Source of the DNA: Moniliella sp. 'wahieum'
Taxonomy: Eukaryota; Basidiomycota; Moniliellomycetes; Moniliellales; Moniliellaceae
Assembly (NCBI GenBank): GCA_003971905.1
Contig: RSEE01000057.1
Span: 248,001 to 312,000, forward strand
Length of the DNA stretch: 64,000 nucleotides
Direction of reading: 5' to 3'
In this document: piece by piece, positions 43,681-56,259 of the stretch
Layout: every line of letters starts with the position of its first letter
How positions within the stretch are numbered: position 1 is the first letter of the stretch
Position numbers and translations under genes: made by a program
Notes under the pieces: model-generated
What the model saw: only the letters and a program-made list of their open reading frames with translations
Database searches by the model: none
What the model was told of the DNA's origin: nothing

Positions 43681-45012
43681 TCAACCAGAGGAAGTTGCCT
43701 CACCCTGATCCTCTATTGTGGGGGTGGCGCCCGCAGCTTGCCGCCGTTCCTTCTCTGTCTCCAACTGGGTGCGGGTCAGCGATGCTTTCAAACTCACCAT
43801 GAGAGAGGGAGGGGTAGGAAGGGCACAACACATACCTGGTTATATAGCAAGTACAATGCTTTTTCGTTGGACGCAGGTGTTCCCTGGATGGTGAAGAGCC
43901 GTTCTCCACTCGCATCGTGGGAGACCTTGGCAATGGAAATGCGCGATCCGCTTAGGCGTCGAATTTCAGTGATCTTGGACCCAGCTTTGCCAATGATGCA
44001 GCCCACCATGTCGGCGGGAATGGAGATGTTTTGAGTCCGCATGTTGGCGGCATCCACGACGGCGGGTGCTGTGGCCGGGCCAACGCCGGTGATACCACCA
44101 GCCACAAAGCCGCCGCCTGGGGCAACCGCTGCCCCTTGGGATGCGGCCGTAGCAATCGCTGCAGGTGAGGTGGCGCTGCCGGCGGGGATGCCGGTGGGGG
44201 AAAAGACACGCTGATGCTGGAGGGAACCAATGTGAGCAGTGTAACGCTGGCCCGCATAGGGGTCGATATTGAGCATTGGCATGGGATGGAAAGGGTAGTC
44301 TCTCTGCATTCCCCGCACCCGGAAAGTGGGAGAAGAAGCAGAGAAGGGAAGGCCAATGGTAAGTGGTGCTGGCCCATCAGCTGCGTCGGGTTCGTAAAGC
44401 ACAGTACCCTGACGCTCGGGGTCAAGCGCCACGCACTTCCCCACTTCGCTCACAGCACGGTGAATCCCCGATGGGGTTCCAGTGATGTCCACCACACGCT
44501 CGGTCGAGTTGGGCATCATCTCCTTGCTTGCCACCATGCGCACCCCACTTGCTTCTTGGATGGCTTTGATTGTGGTGCCCTGTTTTCCAATCACCGCTCC
44601 CATAAGCGTATGCGAAAGGAGGAGGCGGATGGTGGTGGTACTCTCTTTGTCGGAGGGGAGGGTGGTAGCGGAGGCAGTCTCGTCCTCTTCCTTTTCTTGA
44701 TCTGCGCCTAGCGAGGCCGGTGACGCCGGTGGGGTAGGAACCTCTTCCCCACTGTCAATGAAGGACTGGGCAATGATAAGAAACGCATGAGCCACGCCCT
44801 CGAGCGTGCCAGAAAGGGTAAGAACCGGTGCACCCTGGGTACCACCTTGCTAACCCCGGCTTTGACACCCGTGCTCTCGCGCAGAGTGGCACATGGGTTC
44901 CACCTCGACCAATGATGATGCCGGCCTCTTTAGGGGCAACGAGGGCACGCAGACTGATGGGCGTGCTGGGATCGACATCGTCGCGCTCGACGATGGCATT
45001 CAACTTGTCCAT
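43681..45012 (-). CDS. Triple KH-domain RNA-binding protein (poly(C)-binding / Pbp2-Hek2-Rnc1 type)
   Basis: ATG at 45012 (MDKLNAIVERDDVDPSTPIS). KH1 has SLRALVAPKEAGIIIGRGG. KH2 has IRLLLSHTLMGAVIGKQGTT then IKAIQEASGVRMVASKE. KH3 has ISIPADMVGCIIGKAGSKIT then EIRRLSGSRISIAK. Each carries the GxxG loop (GRGG, GKQG, GKAG). The linker between KH2 and KH3 is Ala/Gly/Pro-rich. A 71-nt intron at 43765-43835 joins YNQ to a last exon, LETEKERRQAAGATPTIEDQ, ending at 43681. Frame changes in the second half of KH1 (near 44890 and 44840). Known relatives bind C-rich or U-rich mRNA and affect localisation, telomeres or stress signalling; the target here is unknown. Confidence 0.9.
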
Positions 45013-47306
45013 GGTCAGGGGATGGGGGCGGGAGGGGAAAGACTGAGCAGGAGACGGAGTAGGTGGGGGGTAGGTGTGGATAGAACTGGGCGATGGATTG
45101 CGTGAGTGATGAGATTAAATAGGGAAGTATAGTTGTGTGGGTCTCGGTGGCCGGAGCGCGCCAAACCGTAAACGGCGATTGCCGCCTTTGTGACTCTTCG
45201 ACCAACGCAAGGGGGGCAGATGGCCGCGTGGGTGGGAGACAACGGCGGCGGAGGCGCGCTGGAGCCGCAACTCTATGGTGCTGTTGCCCGACGGTGCCGA
45301 GGAGCCCCACAAGGCCTAATAAAGCGGGGGGGGGGGGCGCAAGCGGCTCGGGAGAAGGTTGGCGTGTGGGGTGCGTGCAGCTCGGCTATGGATATGGCCT
45401 TAATTTTGGCCACATCTGTGCGTCTCCGTGCATTCTGGCGGTACTACAAGTAGAGAGAGACCAGCGACGCAACTGGGACTGTCGAGGGTCTGGACTCGGT
45501 CTCAGTAGTATACTCTTCGATGACAGTGCCCATCACAATAGTTCTCAGTTCTCTCCCATTCAGTCCCCACAGCCCTCAGCATGCTCAGGGTGCTCATAGG
45601 CCTCAGGCTGAGGCCTCACGTGCGTTTCACCCGACTACTATCCACTCGGGCCGGTTTCTACCCCTCCCACCCTCACATGAAAACAACATATGTCCCCGCC
45701 CATAACCGAGAGCTTGTGCACTCCTGTGGCCGGCCCGGGGTGTATATATGTAACACCGCAAAATTCTATATCTAAGTGATGTTCACCACGCAAGCTTCTC
45801 TCCTGCGTTTGCCTTTCCTTTCAGGGCCCGCTTAGTATGTCAACGCAGGAACCGGACCGCCACCTAAGGTAGATGACGCAGATGATGTGTGTGGTGTTTC
45901 TGCCAAAACGATAAGCTATCAATCTCGACTGTTGTTTATCCTACTTCGCCTCACTGATTGTGACGCTGCTGCTGATTGTGACGTACGATTATACCTGCCA
46001 GTGAAGCTAGTGACCCCGAAACATTTAGTATCCACTGTCGTTAGTATACTCGTCCACCGGCGCCACCTGCCGTCACCTTGAAAGCACCACTCGCTTATAC
46101 ACCACTCGTCCAACCCCAGCTAATGGTCCTAACGTTCGAATCCATATCATTGACAGAGCTTAAGGCTGGGACAGGGGGAATAGATCGGGGGAGCGTGTGA
46201 TCGTTTCTGAGAAGCGTGAAGGGCTAAAGACTATTACTGAAAAGGGTTTGGCGATGCATGGATGAACTCTGTCACATGTCATCGAAGATCCGAAACAAAT
46301 ATATTTATTCACGTGTGGACGTAGAAAATAGAATGTGTGAGAGAAAGACGGGGCTATAGCACTGCCAATAATGCCTCCGCCTGCGCCCAGCTCTCTTGCC
46401 TCGCCAAAGCTCTGGGCACCACAAGTTCTACGTCAACGTTCAACGTTGATCTTAGTACCACTCACACATGTTGAGCGTTCAAAACGTTTTCAACCGTTGA
46501 ACGTCCTCCATCCAAAGTTCATGGGTTACTATATCAGTTCAGTACACACAGCCTCTTCACAGATATACACAAAGATAGAGCCTGGACCTTTTTTGCCTTC
46601 GACAAGCATTCGCTCTATTATTATACGCTGACATATGTTTTGCTTCGTGTTCTTTTACCCACATATATCCAACCAACCAGCCTCCGTTGCTAGAGTGCGA
46701 CTTGGGAGCACTCGCGATCCTATGGATCAGCTGCAAAGCAGCCTTCAGACAAGGCGTGAAGGCAAAGTGGTGAGCCACAAGTCTTCAAGCAACGTCTGAA
46801 GGGAAGGAGAAAGGAGAGAGAGAGGGAGATGGAGCGAGCACGGCGTGCGCGGCCTGCGAGCGGAACGCTTCCGCTCGGCTAGGCGAGCGTCACCGATCCA
46901 TTGAGGCCGCGCAGGAGAACCCTAGCAGTACCTCTAACATCCGTTGGTCAAAAGGAAAAGAAATGGATTACAGCACAGAGAACACTGCAACGTGTGGCTG
47001 CCTGCCCATTCTAAAAAAAGAAAAGAAAGCAATCGCTTCCATCGTCCATCCCTACGAAATCGATGAGAGAAGAAAGGTCCAAAGGGGGGAATGTAGAGCA
47101 GCCACTCAGTAACTGCGAGCTCTTGGCCTCTATTAGCCGCGAACTCATTTCGTTCTTCTATGGAAAAGTGAAACCAAGCTTGCGGCTCTTCTTGCCAAGA
47201 TGGACTGCGAATCATCCCTTCGGCCTTTCAGCCACGGAAGACGCGCTCGCTCCTGACTCCTGCCTGTGGTGACAAGCGTTTTCCGGTGCGGATATGATGT
47301 TCTTGC
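45013..47306. other. Gene-poor region
   Basis: No recognised gene. Contains a 12-base G tract (45326-45337), CCTCAGGCTGAGGCCTC near 45600 and a minus-strand copy of the dispersed repeat core at about 46125-46180. The 5' part is the promoter of the KH gene. Confidence 0.5.
46125..46180 (-). repeat. Dispersed repeat core, copy D
   Basis: The minus strand reads CCCTGTCCCAGCCTTAAGCT followed by CTGTCAATGATATGGATTC, nearly identical to copy A at 25725-25762. Only the 3' core is retained; the upstream part of the element is absent. Confidence 0.75.
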
Positions 47307-50300
47307 CTAGACGCCCACTGCGCCCCCCACTGCGCCCACTCCATCCACCACACCACCCACCGCGCCACTCATTGCGCCACCTACCGCTTCAGCCCCTGCG
47401 CCCATGTTCCCCAACCCGGCGGCAATTCCTGAAGCGGTCGCTTGTGATCCTGCACGACCATTGAGGACCATGCGGGTGGAACGTGAGGCGTAGCGTGCAG
47501 GTCGGGTCGTCATCTCCTGCATGCTCCCCGACCACAGGGAAAGTGACCTCAGCGGTTGGTCCGACTCCAGCGCCGTCAATCGGGCAGATCAAACCCACCC
47601 AGCGCGTCGCAGCGCCGAGCTGGTCCCAGTCGCGCACCTCAATACGCAAACCAGGGAGGACCGATCAGGACGGGGACTGTGGGTAAGGTTTCGTTCCAAG
47701 TCGGGTTCAGCGTCTTCTTCGCTGTCTGGTCTGCGCCACCCGCTCACCGCAACAAAGTGCGGCAAAGGGGTGGAGACTTGCCTCCGCGATCGGCCGCGTA
47801 GGTTCGCCGCATGCAACACCTCAATTTTATCCCCCTGGTTCAGCACACTCTCCCGGCCGCTGGAACAAGGGAATCGGCATCCACGGCTCTGTGCTCGATG
47901 TGCACGGTCCTCCGGCCTGACGAGCGGGATCGCAGGCCCGTCACATTGCCCACGCGCCTGTCACCCCCGCCGTGACCCCCGACACTCCTTTACCTACTGC
48001 GCCAATCGCACCCGATCCCAACTTGCCCAAACCGCTGACGCCAGAGGAAACCATATGAGCCCCGGGACGTCTTCGTAATTGGCCGAAACGTTTCTGGCAG
48101 CTCCTGCGCCGAATCCGGCAAATCACCAAAGCCGGGGATGGTTCTGAGGGTTGAAGGACGGGTTGGCGGCCAAACGTAAAGTGTTCTTGCCAGTAGCGTG
48201 GCCTAAGGAAAGTGCGAGCTGGGAAAGTACCCAACGCTACAACGTCCGTGAGGTTGGTGTCGTTGCCATCACCCCGCGTGCGCACACGAAATATAATCTG
48301 GCTCGTGTCCAAATCCTTAATTACCGCCTCACACACCTCGTCGAATTGTTGACCGCTTGCGGGAAGGACCGCTTAAGTAGGGGGCCAGTAGCCATTGTCG
48401 ACCAGCACCTCTATCCGAGCCTGCTTCGCACTCAACTTGCCCTCGAGCAGATGATAGCCAGCACCCCACGGGGTGTTTGACCAGCTGCTCGGGTGAGAGG
48501 AGACTCCACCGGGTTCTCTTCGGCGGGCACCTGAGTCTTGTATCGGTCGTTCTTTGGCTTCGGACGGGACAGCAGGCAGGCTCTCCTTGGACACTCCACT
48601 GTTCCATTCTTTGGGCCTTCTCCACTGCCTCAGGCTCGCCATGTCAAACACTGCGTCGCGCAAGTGCAGCGGGCAGGAACTCCGCTTCAAGTTGGAGTGT
48701 ACCCAATGTCTTGCCACCAAGGCTCGCCAGTGCTTTGATCGCCTTCTTTCCGGTCGAGCGGGTACGGCCAAGGGTCGGTTTGCGATTGTGCGCGTCCTCG
48801 TGCTCCTCTCGCGCAAATTTGCTCACCTCCAGCTCGTACTTGCCCAGGAATCGATGCTTACGTTCGGTTGATAATCCATCAGTTCCACCATCACCCGTTC
48901 TTTGAGTGAATGGACAGGCGCATACAGTGCCTGTCCTTGAAATCAGGCGCAAGCCGTCCCAACAAGAACCTTGCTTCGATCGGACACCAGACCTTGTTGC
49001 GCAGCTCAACAAACGGCAACGGCTTACCGGACAGCCCAGTGCCTTGGCCAAGCGTGACCCGTAACGATCCGATCGACGGAGAGTAGCCGAGCCGGAGTTG
49101 ATTCCACCGCCATGCGGACCGGCTTCCAAGCGGCTGAAATGGACACACGTGCTCGCGACGATCCAACATGCCCTGGGACCTGAAGCGGGAACCAATCTTG
49201 TCCATGTGCCGCGGCTTCAACATATCGTCCAGTTTGACTGCCAAATGGCCAACAGGCTTCTCATTGTCGTCCACAATCTCCAGTCCTACCACGGCCTTCT
49301 CACGTTGAGTTACAGGAGCGGCAGTTGGAATTCCCAGTTGGGCGCGTCGGACTTTTGAACACGTTCGAAAACATTGGCTTGCTTTCCATGAGCAGGACGC
49401 GCGCGTTGGAGTGAGCTGCTTGCTGCCCAAGTTCTTGGCCGAGTGCACCGTCAGCGCCAATACGCCCGTTCGTGTCTCACAGGAAGCGGAAGCTCCGTTC
49501 CGTCCGGGCTCTTCTCAGGCTTGATCAGAGGGAAATACGAGATACCATACTGCAGCGTCCCCCGTGGTTTGCCATTGAGGATGATCGGGTCCGCGACAGT
49601 CCATCTTGCTCAGGGTTCTAGGCCAATTCGGCCAGATCAAACGTCGTGGTCCCCAACGGATTGTCAGCGCGCACATCATTATAATCCAATGTGTTGAGCG
49701 TGAGCAGACCAGCGAGAGAGTTGATGAGCACAAACTTCGTCTCCCGCCAGTTAGGGTTGCTCGTGCTCTCTTTGACGGAGGTCTTTTCGAGTACATCGGG
49801 TTTGTCGTTCAGCGTGAGGGAGACGTAGGGGTCGGGGGTGCCACCGCCAAACTTGACCCCTTGCACATCTTTGGCAGAATAAACTGAGACTTGCAGGATA
49901 CCGATTGCGGTATCGATCAGATTCCCAGCCAACAGTTCCTCCAGATTAACCTTAAATACATTGGGGGAGTACATCATGGGGCCCAGGTTGGCGTGCACTT
50001 GTCCTTGAATAAACTCATTGAGGCCGGGAATATTGCCAACGTCGAAGCCAAGCTTGCTTCCGCCAACGGGCTTGAGCACATAGTCAAACTTCGGGGGCTC
50101 CATAAAGCTGATACCAACCGTCTGAACGTTGGGGAAGTTGGAGATGAGCTTGAATTGGACACGGAGGGTTCCTGAGAATTCCATGTTCTGCACAAGGATT
50201 GGGAATGTGGCGCCAGCCAATCCGGCGCCAATGCGCACGCTCAACTCAACTTTCGGATCAATTTTTTCCTTGGCCTGCTTAACCGTCATGTCACTGGTAT

Positions 50301-51201
50301 CCTCGGGGGTGTAGTTGAACTTCCATTCGGTCATGATCACGTCCTCTTCAGTATGCGGGAATGTGCGGACATAGGTGATCTGAGGCGCCTTGGAGCCAAG
50401 GGTGAACTGGGTCAAACGGATAGCATCTAAAAATGAAGGGCAGTTCTGAACAAGGATGCCATCAGCAATCTGGATAACCTGGCAGAGAGGGCGGGCATAT
50501 AGATGGGCCAGAATCGAGCGAAGAAGTTGTTCAGCCACATCATCTTCTCTCCGTCTCCGTCCGACACATCCTCCAGGGCCTTCTTGCGGATGATGATACG
50601 CTCCTGATCATCCTTGTAGCGCATAGCAACGCGCTCTAACGCCCGGTTGTACGCGGCGATTACGAACATGCCTACAATGATCATCCCCGCAAAGCCCAGC
50701 CGAATTTTGGTGAAGAACCAAACAAAGGCTGAGGCACCAAGGATGACGGAACCATGGGAAAGGAAGTAGCCCACATGACTGTGTGAGACATGGTCGCGCA
50801 CACAGAACACGGTGGCCATATGACCTTCTTTGGCACCAGAAGCGACAGTGGTGGCGAGTTCTTTGGATTGCGGGTCCTGCACTGGCGCAGTGGGTGCCTT
50901 GGGCGCAGGAGCCTCAGCCTCACCCTCAACAGCCATGCCGGGTGGAGCAACAAGATGGCCAGCATCATCGTATGTCGCGGAGGGGTTCGAGGCGCCGCTC
51001 GAGATTGGATGCTTGGCTGCCTGAACGGCTTCCTTGGCTGGGGCTGGGGGGAGAGAAAGAAGGTAAGCAGGTGTGCCGACCAAAGAGGGGATAAAAGCAC
51101 GCACCAAGGCTTGTCAACCCCCCAGTGGGGTCCTGCATCAAGCCGTGGCGGATGGCGGGCTGGGCTTGCTCAGCGGCCTTGACGGAGGGTGCGGTGTTCA
51201 T
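47307..51201 (-). CDS. Tricalbin / extended synaptotagmin (SMP domain plus multiple C2 domains)
   Basis: Tethers the ER to the plasma membrane and transfers lipid. ATG at 51201; intron at 51044-51104. An N-terminal hydrophobic hairpin (SVILGASAFVWFFTKIRLGF, then GMIIVGMFVIAAYNRALE) is followed by the SMP domain. SMP phrases are EKMMWLNNFFARFWPIYMPA, NCPSFLDAIRLTQFTLGSKA, ITYVRTFPHTEEDVIMTEWK and MEFSGTLRVQFKLISNFPN. The first C2 domain has GILQVSVYSAKDVQGVKFGG, TPDPYVSLTLND and SNPNWRETKFVLI. A second (ALTVHSAKNLGSKQ) and further C2-like stretches extend through about 49460-47590. The end is Gly/Ala/Val-rich (GGVVDGVGAVGGAVGV). Frame breaks are frequent between 49600 and 47600, so C2 count (probably four or five) and residues there are uncertain. 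Confidence 0.9.
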
Positions 51202-52125
51202 ATCAAATGGGGGCACGAGGGCGGCTGGGCGGCAATTGTGGGCTCAGGCTGACCCCACGGGCCTCAGCCACAGGGGGCGATGCTTGGGCGCAGACGACGG
51301 TTGTCGCAAGAGGCGCGTCTGCTCCCCGCCGGGGTGGTGGGCGCCGAGGTGTGGCAGATGCACCATATCTTGGCTGCTGGTGTTGGTCGTTAGGAGGGGA
51401 GCGGTGGAGGAGGGTGGAAGAGCTTGTCGGGAGCAGCGATCCAACCCCTGCCCTCAGAGCGCCAAGCGAGCTTGAAACCTTGAGCGCTCTCTCCACTCGG
51501 CACTTGCGCTGCCAAAGTGCGCCTTCAGTCCAGCAGTCGCCCTGCCTGGTGGCGCCCACAGCTTCGCTCTTCCATCGCTCCCCCTGCAGCACGCCCGCCG
51601 CCCTGCACCCCACAGTGTGCATGCGCGCCGGATGTGCAGCCCAGGGACACTGGCGCCCTGCTGATGCACCACATGCACCTCGCACTCACTCATATCACAC
51701 ACAGGGCATACCCGGGGACCTGCAGCACCACACCGCACATCCCCAGTGTGCCTCACACATCGCAGCATGGGCCGTGCACTCTCCATATATACGGCCACGA
51801 AGAAATCGGCACCTCGTGACCACGTGACCCCCAAACCATGCCACAATCCATTCAAGCCTAATAAGCCTCTCTTACAAGCTACTTGCACGAGAAAAGTCAC
51901 TCTCGTCTGTTCTGTTGTCCCCCCCTCTTTCACTTTTAAAGGCGCACGGGCCACAGAATGTCATCAACGCGCACCCACCCATTGACACTGTGTGGTTGTC
52001 TCCTTCAGCATTAGACGACCACGACGAGACGCTCAGCAACGCCCGGCATTGTCCGTGCTGCGGAACTATAGTAGCGAGATATGTATATAGCGCGTATACC
52101 CCCGACACTATTTATATAGTGGCGC

Positions 52126-52225
52126 TACCGATAAGTAACTCATCACGCAAGATGAACGGGTCGGTTTAGGCGTAGCGTTTCCCTGTTCCAACCTTAAGCT
52201 CTGTCAATGATATGGATGCAGTATA
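52126..52225 (+). repeat. Dispersed repeat element, copy C (3' part)
   Basis: Shares GATGAACGGGT...TTTAGGCG.AGCGTTT and the core CCTTAAGCTCTGTCAATGAT, then ATGGATGCAGTATAG, with copies A and B. Just before it lies a small palindrome, CACTATTTATATAGTG, near 52103-52118. The open frame of copies A and B is absent. Confidence 0.75.
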
Positions 52226-54861
52226 GCAAAGACAGATTGAGTTGGTTTTAAGCGCGAAAAGTCGAGCTGAGAGAACACAAGTGGAGAGTATACCTTACAC
52301 TGCAGCCTCAGAGAAAGGACCCATGCGAGCTATAAGTCACAAAAAGAAGGGGGGGGGGGGGGGTAATGAGCGCTCGATCGGCTGAGCGCTGGAGAGCATA
52401 TTAAGCAAGAAAGGGGGAAAATGGATCCGTAGAACAGAACAAAGGTCCAGCCCAACTTTTGTGACAATACGTACGACCACAAAGGTGTGCGTGATCCTGA
52501 TAATGGCCAATAGGAGCATACGCTCAAAACCTCCCATCTGTGATGGCGTTGGTGGCTTATCCTCAGGCGGAGACCTTCTCCCTGCCAATCGGGATAAGAC
52601 CCATGTAATATGACTGAACGCATTACAGATCCAAAAAGTCCAAGGAACACTGGCGTGAGCGTCAAGGGAAAAGCGGGACCCGAGACAAGAAACGAGGCGA
52701 GAGAGCGAGTCGAAATCATGTGTATTGTGTTTTGGCTTTTAGACGAGCGCGAGCGAGAAGAGACGATTTGTTATGAGTTTGTTGATGGGCCGAGAATCCG
52801 AGTCACGAGAGCGAAGGATAGAAAACTTGAGTAGTGTTGATAGGAAAAGAAGCAGAAGCGAGAGCGACGATGAGGAAGTGGAGGTGGCGCGACTTAATCG
52901 TCACCCCGTGACAGCGTCTGATGTGCTCACGCTCAAGAAAAGGGACCGTGTGTGGCCACGTTGATGCACTCCCTCTCTGTGTTGATCTGCTCTTTTGGGA
53001 AGAGTCGCAACCGTGATGCCGAAACATCTCCCTCCCAAAAAAAGCAGTGTCAAAATGCATGGCCAAACACGACGAAAAGGTCACAGCGGATGTGATTATC
53101 GCTTTTGAGTGAGATACAGGCTCGCGAATGGACCAGCCCATGGTGGAAACACGTTTCCCATTTGTAATAGGCACGCATCGAGGACGGTGGCACCCGACCT
53201 ACAAGTTAGGAGTGTGCTTTATTTGAAGGAGAAGAGACCACTCATTTCTTACCAATACTAAGAACTTATTGGTGACGGATCAGATCGGCGCTAGTGTCGA
53301 GGCGAAATCCACATCAGGGCTTTGGCTCGCGTGGCAAAAGGTTCCATTTGTAATATTGCGCCCGATTGAACAAGACCAATAGTGTGCCTGCAGTCCTTTA
53401 TATTAACAGAGAGTTGAATGGAATGGAGACGCAAAACACGAAACAGGATGGAACAAATGCCCTGCTATCATTGGAAGAACTCGACTAAACCCTCAGAACG
53501 TAACGGAGACCAACAAAAGAAAGGATCTCGGCCGAGGGGAAGGGACTCGATCTAGGTTGCCCACAATAGAAAAGGGAACATGCTCCTTTCGAAGTAAAGT
53601 TGTATATATCTGTGTTTTGTGGTGGGACACCCCCCCCCCCCCCCCCCCCCGGCCTTGGAAAGACACAACCCACAGGGAAGAGAGACAAGAGGGGAACTTG
53701 TAATAGGCTCCGCACGACTCGTATATGCTCTCCTTCTCGTCCATAACACCGCTGATATAGGAGATGATTTATGCCGTGAAGTGTGTCCATATGAGGTACG
53801 TTCTACGGAAAGCTGTTGACTGTGATGCTCCGGCTCCCAACAGGTAGACCAGGCTCGCCTCGGTTCCATCAACAACGCTGCGGGTATCGTCCCACCATGA
53901 CACTTCCCCTAAGCCCTGCATTGCCTCCTGTGTGCCTCACTGGTCCTATGCCTAGTCCGGCCTCCTAAATAGATGCCTCTGCACCCACAGACCCAACTCT
54001 GGCTCTAATTCATCACCTTCTCTCCTCAGGCCTCAGGCCTCTCAGATCTCATCCTTCTGCCCGTCCGGCTCCCTAGTCCAACACCTGGAACACCGTGTGG
54101 GTTGGAGAGCATCGTGTGCGGCGTTAACGTTTGACAGCGTGGGGGGAGCGCCGGAGAACTGTGGACATGTGCCTGGGATTGTCGCGGCCACAAGAGGTGT
54201 GGGGAAGCAAGCGGTGCAAAAAACATCGTCTCGAGACATGCGCATCGCTTCACCGGCCGGTGTCTACTTTGGTCCGAAAACGCCTATCGCAGTAGTATGG
54301 AAATGCGAGGCCGGCGGAGGAGGTCGAGGAGGGGAGACGACATTTGTATTCAGACCTGGGTTTCTCCTACTCGGCCATCGATCAGGCCGGTGCATTTTCA
54401 ATGCATCATGCATCATGGGGCCAGTGATTAATGATGCCTCAGACATTCGTTGTGCCTGAGGGGGCTAAGAGGCCTGAGGTGCCTGAGGTCAGGGCAGAAA
54501 CGGCCTTTTTGACATTGGGAAACCCCACACACCGCGATAATCGATGACCGGATAACCCCGACCTCCTCAGACATCAGGAAAAAGGAGGCACTGAAAGGCG
54601 CTGTGTTTACGGTGGGATATAGTGCTGTGGCAATAAATGATGTTTTGCCTTGTCTTTCCGCACCCCACACGAACTGCAAGGGGTGTTTCGCATTGCCCCG
54701 CAAAGGCTAGACCGAACAGATACCGGGCTGTGGCGGGGTGCTTGAATCAATTCAAAGCGCCCGCCTAGGTGATGCATGGTCACGCGTCACGCGTCCCGCG
54801 TCCCGCGTCAGTATCACGGCCATCTGGTGCCTGGTGTTCAATATGTAGAAGATCTACGGGA

Positions 54862-54895
54862 TGATGCATGATGCATGATGCATGATGCATGATTA
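54862..54895. repeat. GATGCATG tandem run
   Basis: About four copies of the 7-bp unit ATGCATG/GATGCAT in tandem. The same word recurs near 12817, 21480, 27630, 34540, 54405 and 55730, only in spacers. Confidence 0.85.
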
Positions 54896-55179
54896 ATGAT
54901 TGTCGATTGCACGGCATCCGACGTCTACGAGAATTGAGCACATCATGACATCATGCAATGAGAGAGGAAGATACATAAACCAGTGCAAACTGAAGAAGTG
55001 GAACGGCCCAAATCTAAGATCTAAGCACGACCGATGAGACACCTAGTCTCTGTCACTGTTGGGAGAGCACAAAAGTGCCAGCCGGACTCCTTCCCCTGAA
55101 TATAGTTACCACCCAGCATTCCTCTTTTCCTCCTTTTCTTTTTGGCTCGACTTCGATGCTTCAAGTTCAAATTCAACGT

Positions 55180-55215
55180 TCACGCTTCAAGCTTCAAGCT
55201 TCAAGCTTCAAGCTT
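55180..55215. repeat. CTTCAAG tandem run
   Basis: Four to five tandem copies of the 7-bp word GCTTCAA. Related copies near 12388, 24648, 24896, 37660, 40750 and 58905. Confidence 0.85.
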
Positions 55216-56096
55216 CAATCTTCAAAATATATACGTCCTGGTTTTGATATTGGCCTCGGTGCCTCTCCCACTGCTTCCACATCCTTAAGGAGGAGAGCTC
55301 GGTATGTGCATCACATGCGCATCCGAGGTCTAGGTCAAAAAAGTATGTAATAAGAAAGTCTCAGCAGGATATATAGGGCCTAAGGCCTAAGAAGTAAGGC
55401 TTAAAGGCTGCTATACTATGTTTGCTTGGTATACTGGTCGGTAATCGACAGCCGCCTAAACCTCAACAGCTGTGCAGTGCCGGCACTATACATGTCTTCT
55501 GTTACCTAGGGCGCACCCACAGGTGTACTTGTCTCTACATGTGTGTTCGATTATCGATTATCGATCGGTGCTCTGAACACAACAAGAGCGGGGGGCTGCG
55601 AGCTGGCGAGGCCAGGAAGGGCCTGGACCTGGAGTCTAGGCTGGCCTACGCACTATGTAGCTATAGCCCTCTTTCGCACTGTGTGGCAGTACTCAGTCAC
55701 CTTCAGCACCATGTATGATTCACATCATGCATCACGTATCACACATCATGCATCATGTGCTTGTGCGCCACCGCAAGTCCGCGACTCGGCGCAGGGCCAC
55801 TCTGAGAGCCCCACGCCGGCAGTCGCTGGCCCCGTGCCGCGCAAGCGTGTGGGGGCCATGTGATATGCACGGTGGTTTGGTCTGGCCCCCCAAGCTACCA
55901 GCCACGGTGGGACGGTGGTGCGAAGAACCGAGGGGCAGAGCCCAAGGAAGGACCCCTCGAACGCTGCGGCGGTCCTGTTCTCCAACCCCCGCTTTTCCCA
56001 ACCTCCACACTGCGACAATTCACAGTCATAATGGATTGTGAATGGGAGGAGAGGGAGCGATGAGAGTGGGGGCGTATGCTGTCGTCTGCCAGGAAG

Positions 56097-56104
56097 TATA
56101 TAAA
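56097..56104 (+). promoter_or_regulatory. TATA box of the hexose transporter gene
   Basis: TATATAAA about 160 bp upstream of the ATG at 56260, followed by a C/T-rich leader. The best-placed TATA box in the window. Confidence 0.6.
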
Positions 56105-56259
56105 CCTACTGTGCCGCACCCTCCATCCGTAAGTTCCGTCTTGCCCCCCGCCGCCTTTCCTCTACAGTCCCCCCTCCTGCCAACGTGGTGTGCTCTCTTT
56201 CTTCCAATCTACCCTGAAGCCCCTCTTCTTCTCACCCAACACAACACAGCCCCACCACT

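Larger units (their letters stand above)
51202..56259. other. Gene-poor region (about 5 kb)
   Basis: No gene recognised on either strand. Contains copy C of the dispersed repeat (52126-52225), a 15-base G tract (52349-52363), a 21-base C tract (53630-53650) and a GATGCATGATGCATG run (about 54862-54895). A CTTCAAG tandem (about 55180-55215) and CCTGAGG clusters (54030-54050, 54455-54495) also occur. The final 160 bp hold the TATA box and leader of the transporter gene. Confidence 0.5.

Noticed and set aside
52330-52719. Minus-strand hydrophobic open frame near the G tract
   Set aside because: Short, ends in a Pro run encoded by the homopolymer, and has no homologous phrase that I recognise.
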